Assembly (NCBI GenBank): GCA_022432975.1
Contig: CM039502.1
Coordinates: forward strand, 2,284,375 to 2,348,374
Source of the DNA: Begonia masoniana
Taxonomy: Eukaryota > Streptophyta > Magnoliopsida > Cucurbitales > Begoniaceae
Direction: 5' to 3'
DNA: 64,000 nt
Position 1 is the first letter of the stretch; each line of letters starts with the position of its first letter. The notes beneath the pieces were generated by a model that ran no database searches, was not told the DNA's origin, and saw only the letters and a program-made list of their open reading frames with translations. The position numbers and the translations under genes are program-made. Below, one piece after another: positions 11,653-24,502 of the stretch.

Positions 11653-14600
11653 TCAGTGACATAGAGACTCCCCCGAGCTCACCCATTGCACGAAGTTTTC
11701 TGAGTATTCCTCGGTAACATTAGATCCCGGCTCGCCACCATCGGACAGCTCTCCTCCCTACAGATTAAAACAAAACTAAACTCCCGTTCAACCCAGCAAG
11801 AAAAACACTTCCATCCAACTTCCTCGAGAGGTGATAGGATATAACCTCCAGCCAATAAGTATACTCAACAAACACGAGCAGCATGTACGTTCTCGTTAAA
11901 TATGGTGGGTGTGCCCTTGTGTAAAAATATAATGATTTTGATGAACTTTTGATACAAATGATCTAAAATTTGAAATGTCGAGAACAAAAGGTCAAAAAAA
12001 TAGCATAACGTTCATTTCACCATTAGCATTTATGTCGAAAAAGAGTTCATCTATATCATGCTAATCACGACTACAATATCATAACAGAAAAGAATCTAAG
12101 AAAAGACCAATATGCAGATCAATTAAGGTAACATTCATTTATGTAATTTGCACTTATTTTTAATTACGCAAAGTAGAAATGTATGACTCACCTTTATGAT
12201 TGGTCCATACCCACTGGTTAAAGTAGGTTCTCCCATAATTTCATTAACAACGTTCTCTGATGAAATGCCAGTAACTGATGACCTCGTGAGTAATGTCGTC
12301 CTGTGGGCATAGCAGAAAGAGAGATGAACAAAATCAATCGAGTTGTGTCACATCATATCCCCTAAAATCATACAAGTTCTCGGCTCTTAAATAATGTTTT
12401 CTTGTAAGAATTATGACCATTACACTATTGTCATCAATAAAATGTTAAATTTGTCTCCTTGCCATACAAATATTTAAGTTTCTTTACAGCATACTCTTGA
12501 AAAGGTTAAAACACCATGCATAATCTCAATTGCAAGTTACCTGTCAAATGATTCTTCCCCGCATGAATTACCAGAGGACGATAGCCAATCCAAATCAATA
12601 AAATTCGAGTAGCTGAAAGCATCTCCCCGATCAGAAAAGTAAATCTGGCCGTTTTCATTGCATTGTCCCCGTTGCAGATCATCAAAAAGCTGCCTACAGG
12701 GTACACTGGGAGGAAACCTACACAGTTGACATTAAATATGGTAAGCCACAAAAGCTGATATATATGGTCCATATGATCCAATCGTAATTGCCAATTCGGA
12801 GAACAAAAAAAAACAACAATATTTCCCATGCAATAATAGCCAGTCGTTCAACATACAGAGAAGTTTCTTACATTCGATGAGCAAAACTATAACAGGAATT
12901 GAACTATTTATGGGTCAAAACATATACCTTTGGTCCTTAGCAACAATTTAGATGTCAAAAGTCTAACATTTGATAGAATTTGGTTAGAAATTGGTTTGAT
13001 GTTTGAATTACAATATTTGGTAAACTAATCTCAAAATAAAACCTTGAAAATGATGTATCGCATTCAACAGTTGAAATTTCAGGCAATGACTCTGAGAGAA
13101 TCTTATTATGTCCTGATTGATCAGGTAAGACTATGTTATGATAATTTTCTTGCTTCACATTTGTAGCTGACATAGGTGAGCTGCTTTCAAAGAGAATGTT
13201 TCCATCTGAAAAGGATCTTTTGCTTGTTGACCTAGAAATGCAAAAGTAGACAGCTTTAAAGTAAGTTAGATCTAGAAACAATAGCAAGTGTACTTGAAAC
13301 AGTGATTTCAATATCTTGAAATTGAACATTGTAACTATTGGCTGCCACTGATAAATGTAATACCAGAAAATAACTATGTTGTCATTTAAGGAACAATTTA
13401 CCGTCCAAATTCATCTAGTTGTAGCTGCCCATTCCTCCCCGCACCATTATACTGATTTGTGTCCAGTTCCCACAGAGTAGGTTCATCTTTTTGTGGCTGG
13501 AAATGTCCAAGAAATCTGCTCGTATTTATTTAAAATAAAGAAATAAGATAAACAATTTTAAATATAATACATTATTCAAGTCAATTGTGGTATCGCAGCC
13601 TAAATTTTACCCGCATGGAATTTAGGAAGTTTCTTCCCTTAAGAAGCATAATATTTTCTTTCTTAATTAGAGTGTAATAAAAGCTTCACCAGAAGAAGAA
13701 AAATCAGATTATTGGATAAACATCTTCGTACATCTCACTTCCAGAAGTATGAAAAGACTTCATAAAGATTTAAGTAACTCATTTTGACATTGAGACAAGA
13801 ATATAGGATCACCCAATACAATTTTTCCCCCTGAATCTTCCCCCTGAATCAGCAAGACAGATACAATTGAGGCATGGAAACTTACATATTGATAGCACCT
13901 TGTTTCGCAGCATCCATATATGCATTGTTGTAATATCTCTGAAGAGTTCTGAAGAATTCTTGGGACTGTGTTGCCGCTTTCCATTGACCCCTTCTCTCAG
14001 AAAATATCTATTCAGATCCACAGATCATAAAAGTTAAGCAATGAATGGTTATCTTTTAGAAAAGTTTTATAATTATTCAGGTCAATGTTCTTTTTTTCTC
14101 AGGTTGATTTAAGATAAAAAAAAATCATGACTTTGGATCCGATTGCATTTAAAAAGTCTGCAAAGGGGTGCAAACTGTACAACAAACTGTATGATAACTC
14201 TTATATCATCATTGTAATATCAAGAAGCTGAGGCTAATGAACTATCCCCAGACAATTGAAGGTGAAAGCAACTCTTGAGCACCAGCAAATAAATGAAACT
14301 AACATATCACGGCATCACATGCAGATTGACCAATTGAGAAGCTAATTAGTTTACCTTGTTATGAGCAGCTGATCCACCATACTGGTGTGCAAGGGTGTCG
14401 CCCATTCTCTCATAAAATCCCATCAAATCACCAGCCAAAGGCGAATCAAGATCAATCTCGGGGGATTCTACAACTCCCAGAACATGAAGCTGCTGTCCAA
14501 GAGCAGCTAACCCATATGCATACTGTGCTACATTTGTTCGATCTAGGCAGTCTATGCAGTTCGTCCTCAGTACCCCCATTTGGAACATAGGTTGCTTTAG

Positions 14601-17600
14601 CGATTCATTTCCATTAACCATAATACCATCATCAATTTTTCTCAAGGTAGAATCCTCTACTTTATCATGGTCAGAATATCTTTTAGGGTGTAAGACACAA
14701 TCGTCATTACTCCTGTTTGACATTTACAGTATCAACCTCATAATCACTTAACCATTATATATATAATATTATATTTTAAGCTAACAATTATTTTTACTGA
14801 AGAGACAGAAAGAATCAGTGCCATCAATAGTAAAAAGCTGAAATGAAATTGAATGAACCTTACATTTATCAGTCTTATCCGTTGAAACTAGAGAGTATTT
14901 GGAGAAACATATGAAGATAGTAATTTATGTTTGCATATATGGTTGCCAATAAAAATAAAAGACTAGGTAAAAGTATTAAATTGAAAGGTTCATAAAAAAC
15001 TAATATTTGAGTCATTCAAAAGCGTCAGTAGGGAAAACCATAATTTGAATTTTTCGATAAGTATATAGAGTGAAAAAATGAACAAATAATTAATAAACAA
15101 AACTTAAATTCTTGTCGCAAAATTGAATTCATTTTCCTTTGAAAATATCAAACAAAACTTAAACAATTGAACCGCATACATCAAAAATGAATTTTATCTT
15201 ATTTTTACATCAGAGTGACGTGTAAATATTTAAGACTACGTACATAGTCACATTAACACAAATGCGAGATGATTTAAAATTTTTATGGGTGAGAATAGCG
15301 AACTTACTCAGAGAATGAGCCATATACTCTGCATTTCGATCTGAGATGTGGCGTAACATGATAATAAAAGAAGCCTGTCAAGGTTAATGCATATGCAGCA
15401 ACTTTTCCGAGAAATAACAAAACATTTGTAGCTTTGCTGGAGAGAGAAAGAGACAAAAAAAAACCAATGTCAGACTTGAAGAAATTTAGTTTTACCATCT
15501 TGACAGAACAAATAAAGTACTCTCCTAAGAGACAACAAACCTTCGAGCATGCTTGTGTAGATCCCAGTGAAGGAACCTAAGACGCTGCTCCACTGGACAT
15601 TCTCTATTAATGAAATCAATAGCATTAACAAACTCTGTTCGAAGTATAGATTCTCTAGGCTTCTTCTCAAGTGTCTGTTAGATGTAAAGAGCAGATAATT
15701 ATCCACTATGTCAAAATTACCAATAAAAATAATCTCAATTCTAGGAGGTCCCCAATAGGCTTCTTTCATTCATTCATTCATCTATCTTGCCTTTTCTCCC
15801 TTTTTGATCACAAACAGTACAATCTACCCATCACAAGTAGAAAAGGTGAATAAGGTAAGTCAATAACTAGCTCTTTTTGTTTCAGCAACTTTTATGATGG
15901 ATCATTTGTTACGAGTATAATAAAAAGGGATTAAGTGTATAGAAAAAATTCGTAAAAGACTAAATCAAAATATTTCTACCACAAAATGTTACCTTTATTA
16001 AGTTCAAAATAATTATTGGGTTCCCATATCTTTCGACAAGATTTTCAAAATGAAGTCTGGTTGCTTGATAATTATGGTCCATCTTTGACACTACAAAGAC
16101 AGATACTCAGTTAAAAGTTGACTGAAGATGAGCAGAAATTAAATGACAAAGAAACAAAAGTCGTACAAATTATATCAGGTTTCATATTTAAGCGTGATGT
16201 TTCCTGTGACCAGAAAAGAGGGATTGAGCCGCGATACTGAACTACAGAACTTATTTGTAGACGAACACCGTCAGGAACATCCTCAAACACAATTTGCTCG
16301 GTTTCAACATCATTTGCCACTTTGCCCTCCTCACTCACACCTCGTTTTAGATACCTACAGTAGACAGAGAAATAAGTATAGGGATGTACAGGTTACAGAA
16401 TATGAAACAGATGTATTCTTCAAAACTAAATGAATGAAATTCACAATATTGGTTAACGTGCAATCATATTTATCACATCACAGATAGCTGAGCTACGCAA
16501 CAGTTCCTAAACATCAAATTTTGGTTTTCCATGACATATAAAATTATCCATGTAAAGCATAAAATTCCAACACTTTTTTAAACAAGTAGGATTATAGTCG
16601 GTTCACAGTGAGCCAACATAAATCTACATTGCCATTCATCACTTTATCCATTCTGCTCAAAAGTCAACGGTGCTCCCTGAGAAATGATGTGTTTATATGC
16701 TCACCTTGTGCCAGCATAATGACGTGAACGTCTTGCAATAAGAGTCAGCTTAAAGTTTCGTCCAGAAACAGATAGAGTGGCCTAATAAAGAAAGAGTGAA
16801 GCCAAATGAGATAATGAGCATTGAAAAGAAATTAACTACCATATGGCATCCACATAGTTCAATGATATGCACAAGCAAACTACATGCCAGGATAATGACG
16901 TGACAGTCTTACGATAAGGTTCAGTTTAAAGTTTCATCAAGATACAGATAGAGTAGCCGAATAAAGAAATGACAAAGCTAAATGACATAATGAGCATCGT
17001 GAAGAAATTAACTGTCATCTACATAGTCCAATGATAAGCTCAAGAAAACTACGTGCCAACCTAATGATGTGAGCATCTTGTGATAAAGTTCAGTTTAAAG
17101 TTTCATCAGATACAAACATAGTGACCTGATAAAGAAAGAGCAGAGCTAAATAAGACAACGAGCATTGACAAGTAATTAACTCTCATCGACATGGTCAATG
17201 ATATGCTCAAGCAAACTAAACTACAAAGTCTCATCTTAATAACAAATATCAAGTCTCTCTACAATCAACAAGTGACACACCCTCGACAAGTACGCAGCTT
17301 CTAAATACCATCCACAGGTCATTTATTATTTTTTTCGTATTTTAGTAAGAAAAATCTTCTCATTTTTCATATAAAATCTACTGAATGAAAGTGAAAATAA
17401 AACTATGATCTAAACTAAACTATTCATGTTACTTCTGATTTTTTTCAATATTTAAACATACACTTGAATCGTGAACATAAAAAAATTAAGTTAACCACAA
17501 ATTCCAATAGTAACACTCCATCTATCTTTTTTTACAAGTTTCATAATGAAAGCTTTCTTCGCAGCGGATTCAAAAAACTACTTTTTTGTGCCAAAAATTA

Positions 17601-19559
17601 AATCAAATAAATATTCAAACAATCATTGTAATATTAGAAACAATATTCAATAAAAAAGCCAGGTGAATTTGATAATATACTTTTTAACAAAGAAAACTCT
17701 AATATGAAAAGGAACGAGCATAATATTTATCTAATCGTAAAATGAGCTTATAGTTCTAAATACTTTAAGAACTATCCTTTTAGTTTGGTACTATCCAATT
17801 GGAGTGCCATTGTTTGTTTAATAACCATAATATCTAGCACTTTGCTCGGGATAGATTATTCCTATCATAGTCTCTTGTACATTCACTTTCTTAATGCAAA
17901 TCATTTCTTATAAAAAATAAATAAAATCAATCTACCCAAGACAACAACCTGATCAGAGGTTTGTAAAAGAAGAATAAGGAGATCACTCAAAACATCTTCA
18001 TTCAAATACCTTAAAAACATTCATATCACCGTACTTAATAAGCTGCACCACCTTCTCACCTGCTTGAAAAAACCATACACCAAAGCAACAGTCCACAAGG
18101 TATTCTGGAAGCGTGTCCGAATGCCACGAGTCAAAAATGCATTCCACACAAACATTGTTTCATAGATAACATGATTAGTCTCATTATCACATAAATTCTT
18201 TTGAAGACTATGCATCACGTGATATGAATAGCTGAAAAAGAAGTCCTTTGTAAGATCTACTGAGCATAGGAGCCTCTTGTATCTGAAAATAATGGAATAA
18301 TAAAATAAATAAGTTCATCTAAAGTGCCAAATAAAAGAAGTAGAAGAGCTCGGGGATGAACACTACAGTACAGAATGTCAAATTAAAATTCTTTTTTATG
18401 AATTATCTACATTTGGAATCCAGTCATTTTACTCAAGAATAGACTAACACAAGCATCCCTGAGTATATACGAATCATCGACCAGCAAGCCTATTACATGA
18501 AGACATTTAAGTGCAACCACAGAGCTTCCCTGTGAATGAAATTCAAGTTTGCTACGGATGCATCGTTTAAGTTCATGAATACACAGGCAACTATTGACCT
18601 GTTCTCGTTCTTAGAATCAGCAAAATTGGACAGGACATCAGAATTTGGAAGTGGAATCAGCTCACTCTTGGACACAGCATATATTCTGTGCCCGCAGATT
18701 ATGCCAATTTGATGTCGTTTTGTAATAAGCAGCATGTAATAGGGTCCCAAAAATTTAATAAACCCTGAAAAGTATAAAAAAAAAATTGTTGCAACAAATT
18801 ATCACATCCAGTAATAAACACTACATGAGTGCACTGAGATACACTAACCAACGATTCCATAACATGTGGTTACAAAGTTCAGTCCACCAGTTGTTTTGTT
18901 TCCTTCATGAATTCGACTTAACAAATCAGAGCATTCACTTTCTGTATATGTTGTAGAATCTTCTCGTATGTTTAACTCAGAAGGATCCAATCTATCAATC
19001 TTTAGCACTCTCCAATACGTCCTGGTCTTGTCTCTTCCTATCATGTAAAACTTCTGTAAAGAGATTTCACCAGAGAAGATATATAAACGCGGCATGTCAG
19101 TCGATCACCAAAGAACTAATATAAATACTAAAAGCAATTAAAATCATTTATTTAACTTGATTGTAATCTAAGATGAAACATTAACAGTAACAAGCTGCTC
19201 GTGAAAAAAAAGAGAATAACAGAAAGCTTCAGATATCAAAGAAGAAAAACTAGTGTAGCAATTCCAAAGTAAGGCAACCTTCTAGCAAAGAAGGTAAGAA
19301 ACAAAAGCACAAACAGAGAAAAGAGAAGACGATTTATTTATAGTAAAGGAAAAATAAAAAGTGCGAGGAGTAACAAAAACGCTGAAATCCTTTTTCATTG
19401 AATTATATCAGCATAAAGAAGAAATGATGGAAGAAAATTGATGGTTACCGATCGAGTCTCGTAGAGCCTGAACTTCTCCATACAATGAGGAGAGGCAGAG
19501 AGAAGATCTTCAGATGAAGGTGGAGAGTTGGAGATTTGATCATTTTCCGAGGACGACAT
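11653..19559 (-). CDS. SAC: SAC-domain phosphoinositide phosphatase, plant SAC1-5 clade
   Basis: Sixteen exons: 19559-19449, 19053-18849, 18764-18599, 18282-18060, 16781-16705, 16354-16167, 16090-15993, 15674-15541, 15436-15308, 14712-14355, 14007-13886, 13515-13402, 13231-13043, 12717-12541, 12300-12192, 11757-11653. They total 2505 nt, or 834 residues, in continuous phase. The catalytic loop [12 protein letters not shown] (CX5R, cysteine near residue 496) is intact. Other SAC signatures are [61 protein letters not shown] and [19 protein letters not shown]. Known clade members act on PI(3,5)P2 at the tonoplast or other endomembranes. The length fits the SAC2-5 subgroup better than SAC1/FRA7, but the paralogue is not assigned. 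The fourth intron (18059-16782, 1.28 kb) contains two decayed copies of the fifth exon. Confidence 0.95.
16885..17218 (-). pseudogene. Two decayed tandem copies of SAC exon 5 with flanking intron
   Basis: A unit of about 170 bp containing SAC exon 5 (16781-16705) and intron sequence is repeated at about 16885 and 17054 (anchor TGCCAG/TGCCAAC; periods 176 and 169 bp). The first extra copy has two stop codons in the original frame where the real exon has GGA CGA, and its acceptor AG is changed to CG. The second has a one-base deletion in the exon-like part but keeps CAG at the acceptor. Both lie upstream of the real exon in transcript order, inside the same intron. Confidence 0.88.
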
Positions 19560-20990
19560 GATTTATATACCGAATTTACATCCCCCCGAGCCTCGGGCTC
19601 AGGGGACCTACCAGTAGGACAAGCAATTTGCGATCTTCCAAAACTTCACGAACAATGAAAATTGAGCATGAAAGGAGGAAGCAGAGGAGAATCAACACTA
19701 GCCAAATCCCATATACACAGAAGAAGATTCCGCTGCTTCGGAGACAAAAGCAACCAAACCAAGAGAGAACGAGAGATCAAAAAAGACTTTCTGAGCTCCA
19801 ATTACTGTGTAGTAGACGAATGAGAGCTACGAATCTTTCCCTACATGGAAATGAATCAACAAAAATACCAAAGGAATCACCGCGTACACATTCAATGTAC
19901 CCGAGAAGAAGAATAACAGCAGGAGAAAGTGAGAAAATGTAGAACGTTCGAAAATGGCAGCTTTACATGGAAATGAAGAGGAGGACAAAAGGATGAAGAA
20001 GAGTCAGAAGAAAAAATCAGGGATTCCAATTGGAGATTTACTTTGAAGCACAGAAACTAACAAATCACAAAACACTCTAAATAATAACAAATACACTTGA
20101 TGATGATATGAATATATTTACTGCTCACAAAAAATCATATAATTTTTACCTATATCGTATAATCAACTAGTATACGAATACATATGTAAGATACCGAATC
20201 ATTTTCTTATGATCTTGTACATCTCAAGTATTCTGATCCGTAGATTACGCTATACGACGGTATAATTTTATGAATTCCACGAAACAATGAAATGTACATG
20301 AAGGTCTAATTGTATAAAACATGAAGAAAAATAAAGATGTCTCATACGTTCCTCGTAATATGTAGAAGCATCGATGTAGTTTTATAGAGCCATTGGAGGC
20401 ATGTGAATGAATGATCAACATGGATGGTGGAAGGAAAACAAAAATATCTCGTACGTCACTTATAATACGTGAAACTATCGACGTAATTTTAAACAGTCAC
20501 TCAATTTGAATTATAAATAAATAACACAAAACATATGAAATAATGGAAAAACCTAAAATGTATAAGTTCATAGCAAAAAATACCCGATGACCTAATTTGC
20601 TGAGCTCAAGAAACAACGAACAACACGTGAAGGTCTGGTTTTCTAAAACTGAAGGGAAAATAAAGATGTCTCTTATGTTACCCGTCACGTGTGGAAATAT
20701 CGACATAATTTCCGTTGTACACGTGTACATATATCACACGCCGTGCGTAAATAATAGCTTACAAAAGGGTATAATGGGAATGTTAATAATAGTTAGTTAA
20801 GATGAAAGATATTAAAAGAGGAGGGAGTTTAGACCACGAGTTAAGGGTGTGTTACTTTGCAGAGTCACGGGAATATGTGAAATTACTTTTCTAAAGTATT
20901 TATTTTTTAATTAAATTAAAGTTATTTATTTATTTTATTAAGGTGAGGACAAATCCGTAAATAAATGTGTGAGCCGGTTGGGTTGATCTA
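19560..20990. other. Divergent spacer between the SAC and FYVE/SYLF genes
   Basis: The 5' untranslated region and promoter of SAC and the promoter of the FYVE/SYLF gene should lie here. The short frame at 19628-19942 is rich in Arg/Lys, has no family match and looks like chance. The repeats at 20287-20715 are listed separately. No clear promoter motif was chosen. Confidence 0.6.
20287..20715. repeat. Three imperfect direct repeats
   Basis: Three diverged copies lie at about 20287-20390, 20418-20497 and 20620-20715. They share the order ACATGAAGGTCT / AAAATAAAGATGTCTC / (C)GT-rich CACGT-like / ATCGACGTAATTTT. For example, AAGCATCGATGTAGTTTTA, AACTATCGACGTAATTTTA and AATATCGACATAATTTC occupy the same place in each. 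The copies contain CACGTG or TACGT cores. No coding content was seen. Confidence 0.65.
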
Positions 20991-21180
20991 TGTTGGGTTC
21001 GGCCTTCTTCTCGAAACCACTGGACTGGATTAAGGATTTCTTCTTCATGTCTTTCCTCTCTTATTCGTCGTCTTCTTAGGTCGAATTTCGAGAGCTCGGA
21101 ATTGAAGTCCTGATTCCGATCGTTTTTTTTTCCTTCCAGCTTTCAGCACCGCTGCTCCAATTTCTGAAGGGAACGCAACG

Positions 21181-21628
21181 ATGCTTTCTATACGGTTTGT
21201 TTCTCTTTTTCATTGGTCGATGGAAAAACGCTAGACCATGTCATATTCTTTTGCGAGACCTAATCTGAAGTTCGTGCTTTCTTGCATGTTCTTTTTCTGA
21301 TTGTTATTTGTTGCTATGAAATACTGATAGTTTTGCTTTTGGAATCAGACGATTATCTTTCCGAATCCTTATGTAATTTTAGGGCTTTTAAATTATTCCG
21401 AGATTTTGGCTGTGATTGTATTTTTTCTGCATTTTTTGATACCATTTATATGTGTATTTTTTGTATGAAATGTATGAGGTAATTCACTGTACTACTTAGA
21501 TATTTGTCGTTATTAAATCTTCCTCTCTCTCTCTCTCTCTTCCGCTCCCTATTTTTTTCCCCGCAACGATGACATTGTTAAATCTATTTTCTGCATGCTA
21601 CAGCGGGATACATTCCTATCTCATCTGA
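21181..21628 (+). promoter_or_regulatory. Possible 12-codon upstream ORF across a leader intron
   Basis: An ATG at 21181 is followed by a donor at 21195 (ACG|GTTTGT). The best acceptor is TGCATGCTACAG ending at 21603. Spliced this way, the frame reads 12 sense codons and a stop at 21628, 32 bases before the chosen main start at 21661. This is inferred from splice consensus alone. Confidence 0.4.
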
Positions 21629-21660
21629 ATTGTGGAAATCATATTCATAGTGATTTGTTT

Positions 21661-24111
21661 ATGGCAACATTTTCATTTTCTTCACTTTCTAGGCTTGAAA
21701 AGGGGGATAGCAAAGTCCAATGTGCTGCGGCTGATAATAAAATCACCTCAAACTTCATACATGATTTCTCAGCCAGGTTTCCTTTAGAAGATTCAATTGA
21801 CAAAGGATATGAGTCAAGTGATGATTGTCGCAACTATGTGCAAAATCATTATCCTCCGGAGGTAAACTTGAAGAATGTGTTGGGTGGGATGCTTGCAATT
21901 CTTACGGGACGGAACAAATCTCTGAGTGGTACTGCAAACACTAAATCTCCCAGCTCAAATTTGTCATTCATTGGTTCCGAAGAAAATGGAGATACCTTTT
22001 TGCACTCCTCAGTTTACATACCTAGTGCTCCACCTCTTCTCGAGCCTAATGGGATTAATTACAGTGCTTATAAGGATGTATTGGAAGCAGAGCCTCCAGA
22101 GTGGCTTCCGGATAGCTCTGCTAGATTTTGCATGCAGTGTTCTGCACCTTTTACAGCTCTTACTCGCGGTCGACATCATTGTCGCTTCTGTGGGGCGGTT
22201 TTCTGTGGAGTGTGTACCAAGGGAAGGTGTCTGTTGCCTGTTAAGTTCAGGGAAAGAAATCCACAGAGGGTATGTGATGCTTGCTATGACAGACTTGATC
22301 CTTTGCAGGGTATCCTTATAAACAGCATTAGCAATGCTGTGCAAGCAGCCAAACATGATGTGGTAGACTGGACATGTGGAAGAGGGTGGTTTAATCTTCC
22401 TGTTGGATTGTCCATGGAGTATGAGATATACAAAGCGGCTAATACCTTGAGAAGCTATAGTCAGGTATATTTTTTTAGTTAGTCCAAGCTTACGAGGATG
22501 GATGCACTCTTCTCTTTCTTTATCTTTATTTCTTTGGTTCTTTATTACCAAGATAAGTTGGCAGCTGTGGGATGACATGGTTGGGAATTCTGATTTTAAG
22601 GCGCTGTTTGGTGGACTTCTGGATCAGTCTAATGATGTCTTTCTTAATAAATAATTTATCATCTATTGATTGATAGGTGGCTGAGTCAAATCCCGAGAGA
22701 TCTATTCCATTAGCTGTTCTCAAAGAAGCCAAGGGCCTAGCTATTTTAACTGTGGCCAAAGCTGGGGTTATGCTTTCGTACAAGCTTGGCACTGGTTTGG
22801 TGATTGCCCAAAGGTCAGATAAGACATGGTCTGCCCCGTCAGCCATAGTCTCTACTGGCTTAGGATGGGGAGCTCAGGTAACTAGACCACCAATTGACAA
22901 ATATATTTTATTTGCAGCATGTATAAGAAAAATAAGATTAAACTAAGCCATCTTTCTTGTTTGTTTTGGAATATATGTGAATAGTTTTGCACTTCCAAAC
23001 CTCACCTTTTGAATTTTTAATATTTATTCTCATGCACTCCTTTATTACCAGATTGGAGGTGAGCTCATGGACTTCATAATTGTGCTTCATGATCTGAAGG
23101 CTGTGAGAACCTTTTGTAGTCGGATGCACTTTTCTCTTGGTGCTGGGTGTAGTGCTGCTGCAGGTCCTATAGGGAGAGTTCTGGAAGCTGATGTGCGTGC
23201 TGGCGATAAAGGTTCTGGCATGTGCTACACGTATAGCCGGAGTAAAGGTATAATATTCTGATTGTTTTCATGTTGGTTTTTCTTCATTTGATAGTTCTTG
23301 TATCAGAAATTCTTATTTTGAATTATTAGCTCTCTGGGGGCACATGATCAGCAACATTTAATGGCACACCTTTGTTTAGAAAGGTTAAGTGTACTATATG
23401 CTCAATTGTAATGTTATGAGGGAGTTTTTACGGGTTGATCTTAGGTATGCCTTGCCAATTATATGATATCTCTCTTATTCCCATAAAGTCTGTTTTATAT
23501 GTTGCGTTCCATATTTTTACTTTTAGTCTATGGCTTATCTAGTTGGACATGCCAAGTATGTCCTTGGATCCACCCGAACTTGATTGTTGCATCTTCATAT
23601 CATGTCAAAATTTCCCATGAAAGGACGATAACTTTTCTAGATGTTTATATGCTTTTATTGATGATTGAGACATTTGGAGCTTAAATCAGATATCTGGTAA
23701 TTCATTTACTTATTTTCTTCTCGTTTGATTTGGTAGTAAGTATTTATGGAGTCTCATAAGTGTAAAGCTCGATAGAGGCGGAAGTCATGGTTTTAGGTTG
23801 TCGCATTGCTTTCAATAGCTTGAAGTTAAAAATGGATGCAGTTTCGATTTTGTTGTTGAAATTATCATCTCGTCTGTAACTATTTTAAAATGTGTTCTGA
23901 GATGGTTCTGTTAATTGTTGAAATTTATACAGGTGCATTTGTGGGAGTGTCATTGGAAGGGAACCTAGTTGCAACACGAATGGACATGAATTTAAGGTTT
24001 TATGGCGATCCATATATCACAACGTCCGACATTCTGCTTGGGATAATAGAGAGTCCAAAGGCTGCAGAACCGCTGTATGCAGCGCTAGAAGAGCTCTATG
24101 CCAATCTATAG
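21661..24111 (+). CDS. CFS1: FYVE zinc finger + SYLF domain endosomal protein (CFS1-like)
   Basis: Coding exons 21661-22464, 22677-22877, 23052-23247 and 23933-24111 encode 459 residues. A canonical FYVE domain lies at about residues 148-210: WLPD, then CMQC, the basic RGRHHCRFCG motif that binds phosphatidylinositol 3-phosphate, and RVCDAC. The rest is a SYLF (DUF500/Ysc84-type) lipid- and actin-binding domain: LKEAKGLAILTVAKAG, GTGLVIAQRSD, IVSTGLGWGAQIGGE and a C-terminal GAFVGVSLEGNLVA segment. This architecture matches the Arabidopsis CFS1 group of endosomal FYVE/SYLF proteins linked to autophagy. The start is uncertain. An in-frame ATG at 21595 (MLQRDTF) would add 22 residues, but the likely acceptor at 21603 would remove it. 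The gene is divergent from SAC and convergent with COG3. Confidence 0.92.
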
Positions 24112-24502
24112 CATAGACTTTGTCTATGTATATAAGCATCTCTGCTGTGAGCTTGAAAACTCTCCATCTCTCCTCTGTTAGTGTACAGAAAATGTAAGTT
24201 CGTCAATTGGGAAATACATCAAGTGAATCTTACTGCTATATTTGTGGTGTATATTATCTTCAATAAGTGAAATTTCAAAGTTGTTTGTGTAATTGTTTAA
24301 AATGAAAGTCAGCATCACTGGTTTCTGCAATTTCAAACATGGAATTTCTATACTTTTAGCAGTGTCGACACGAGTTCTTTCTTTTGCAATTTGCAGAATA
24401 ATGTTAAGTTTAAATTATAATTTTTCACTCTAATTATTATCTCCTGACATGTTTATCAATTGGTATAATATTAACATAATAAAATATATGTAATTAAAAT
24501 AA
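24112..24502. other. 3' flank of the FYVE/SYLF gene
   Basis: Probable 3' untranslated region followed by AT-rich spacer. No gene was seen. The right end carries AAAATAA (24496-24502), the left target-site copy of the foldback element. Confidence 0.6.

Noticed and set aside
12506..12829. 107-residue minus-strand frame
   Set aside because: It covers the SAC exon 12717-12541 in the wrong frame. The family-like protein is in another frame.
19628..19942. 104-residue plus-strand frame rich in Arg and Lys
   Set aside because: It has no family likeness and lies opposite the SAC leader and promoter. Its composition follows purine-rich sequence.
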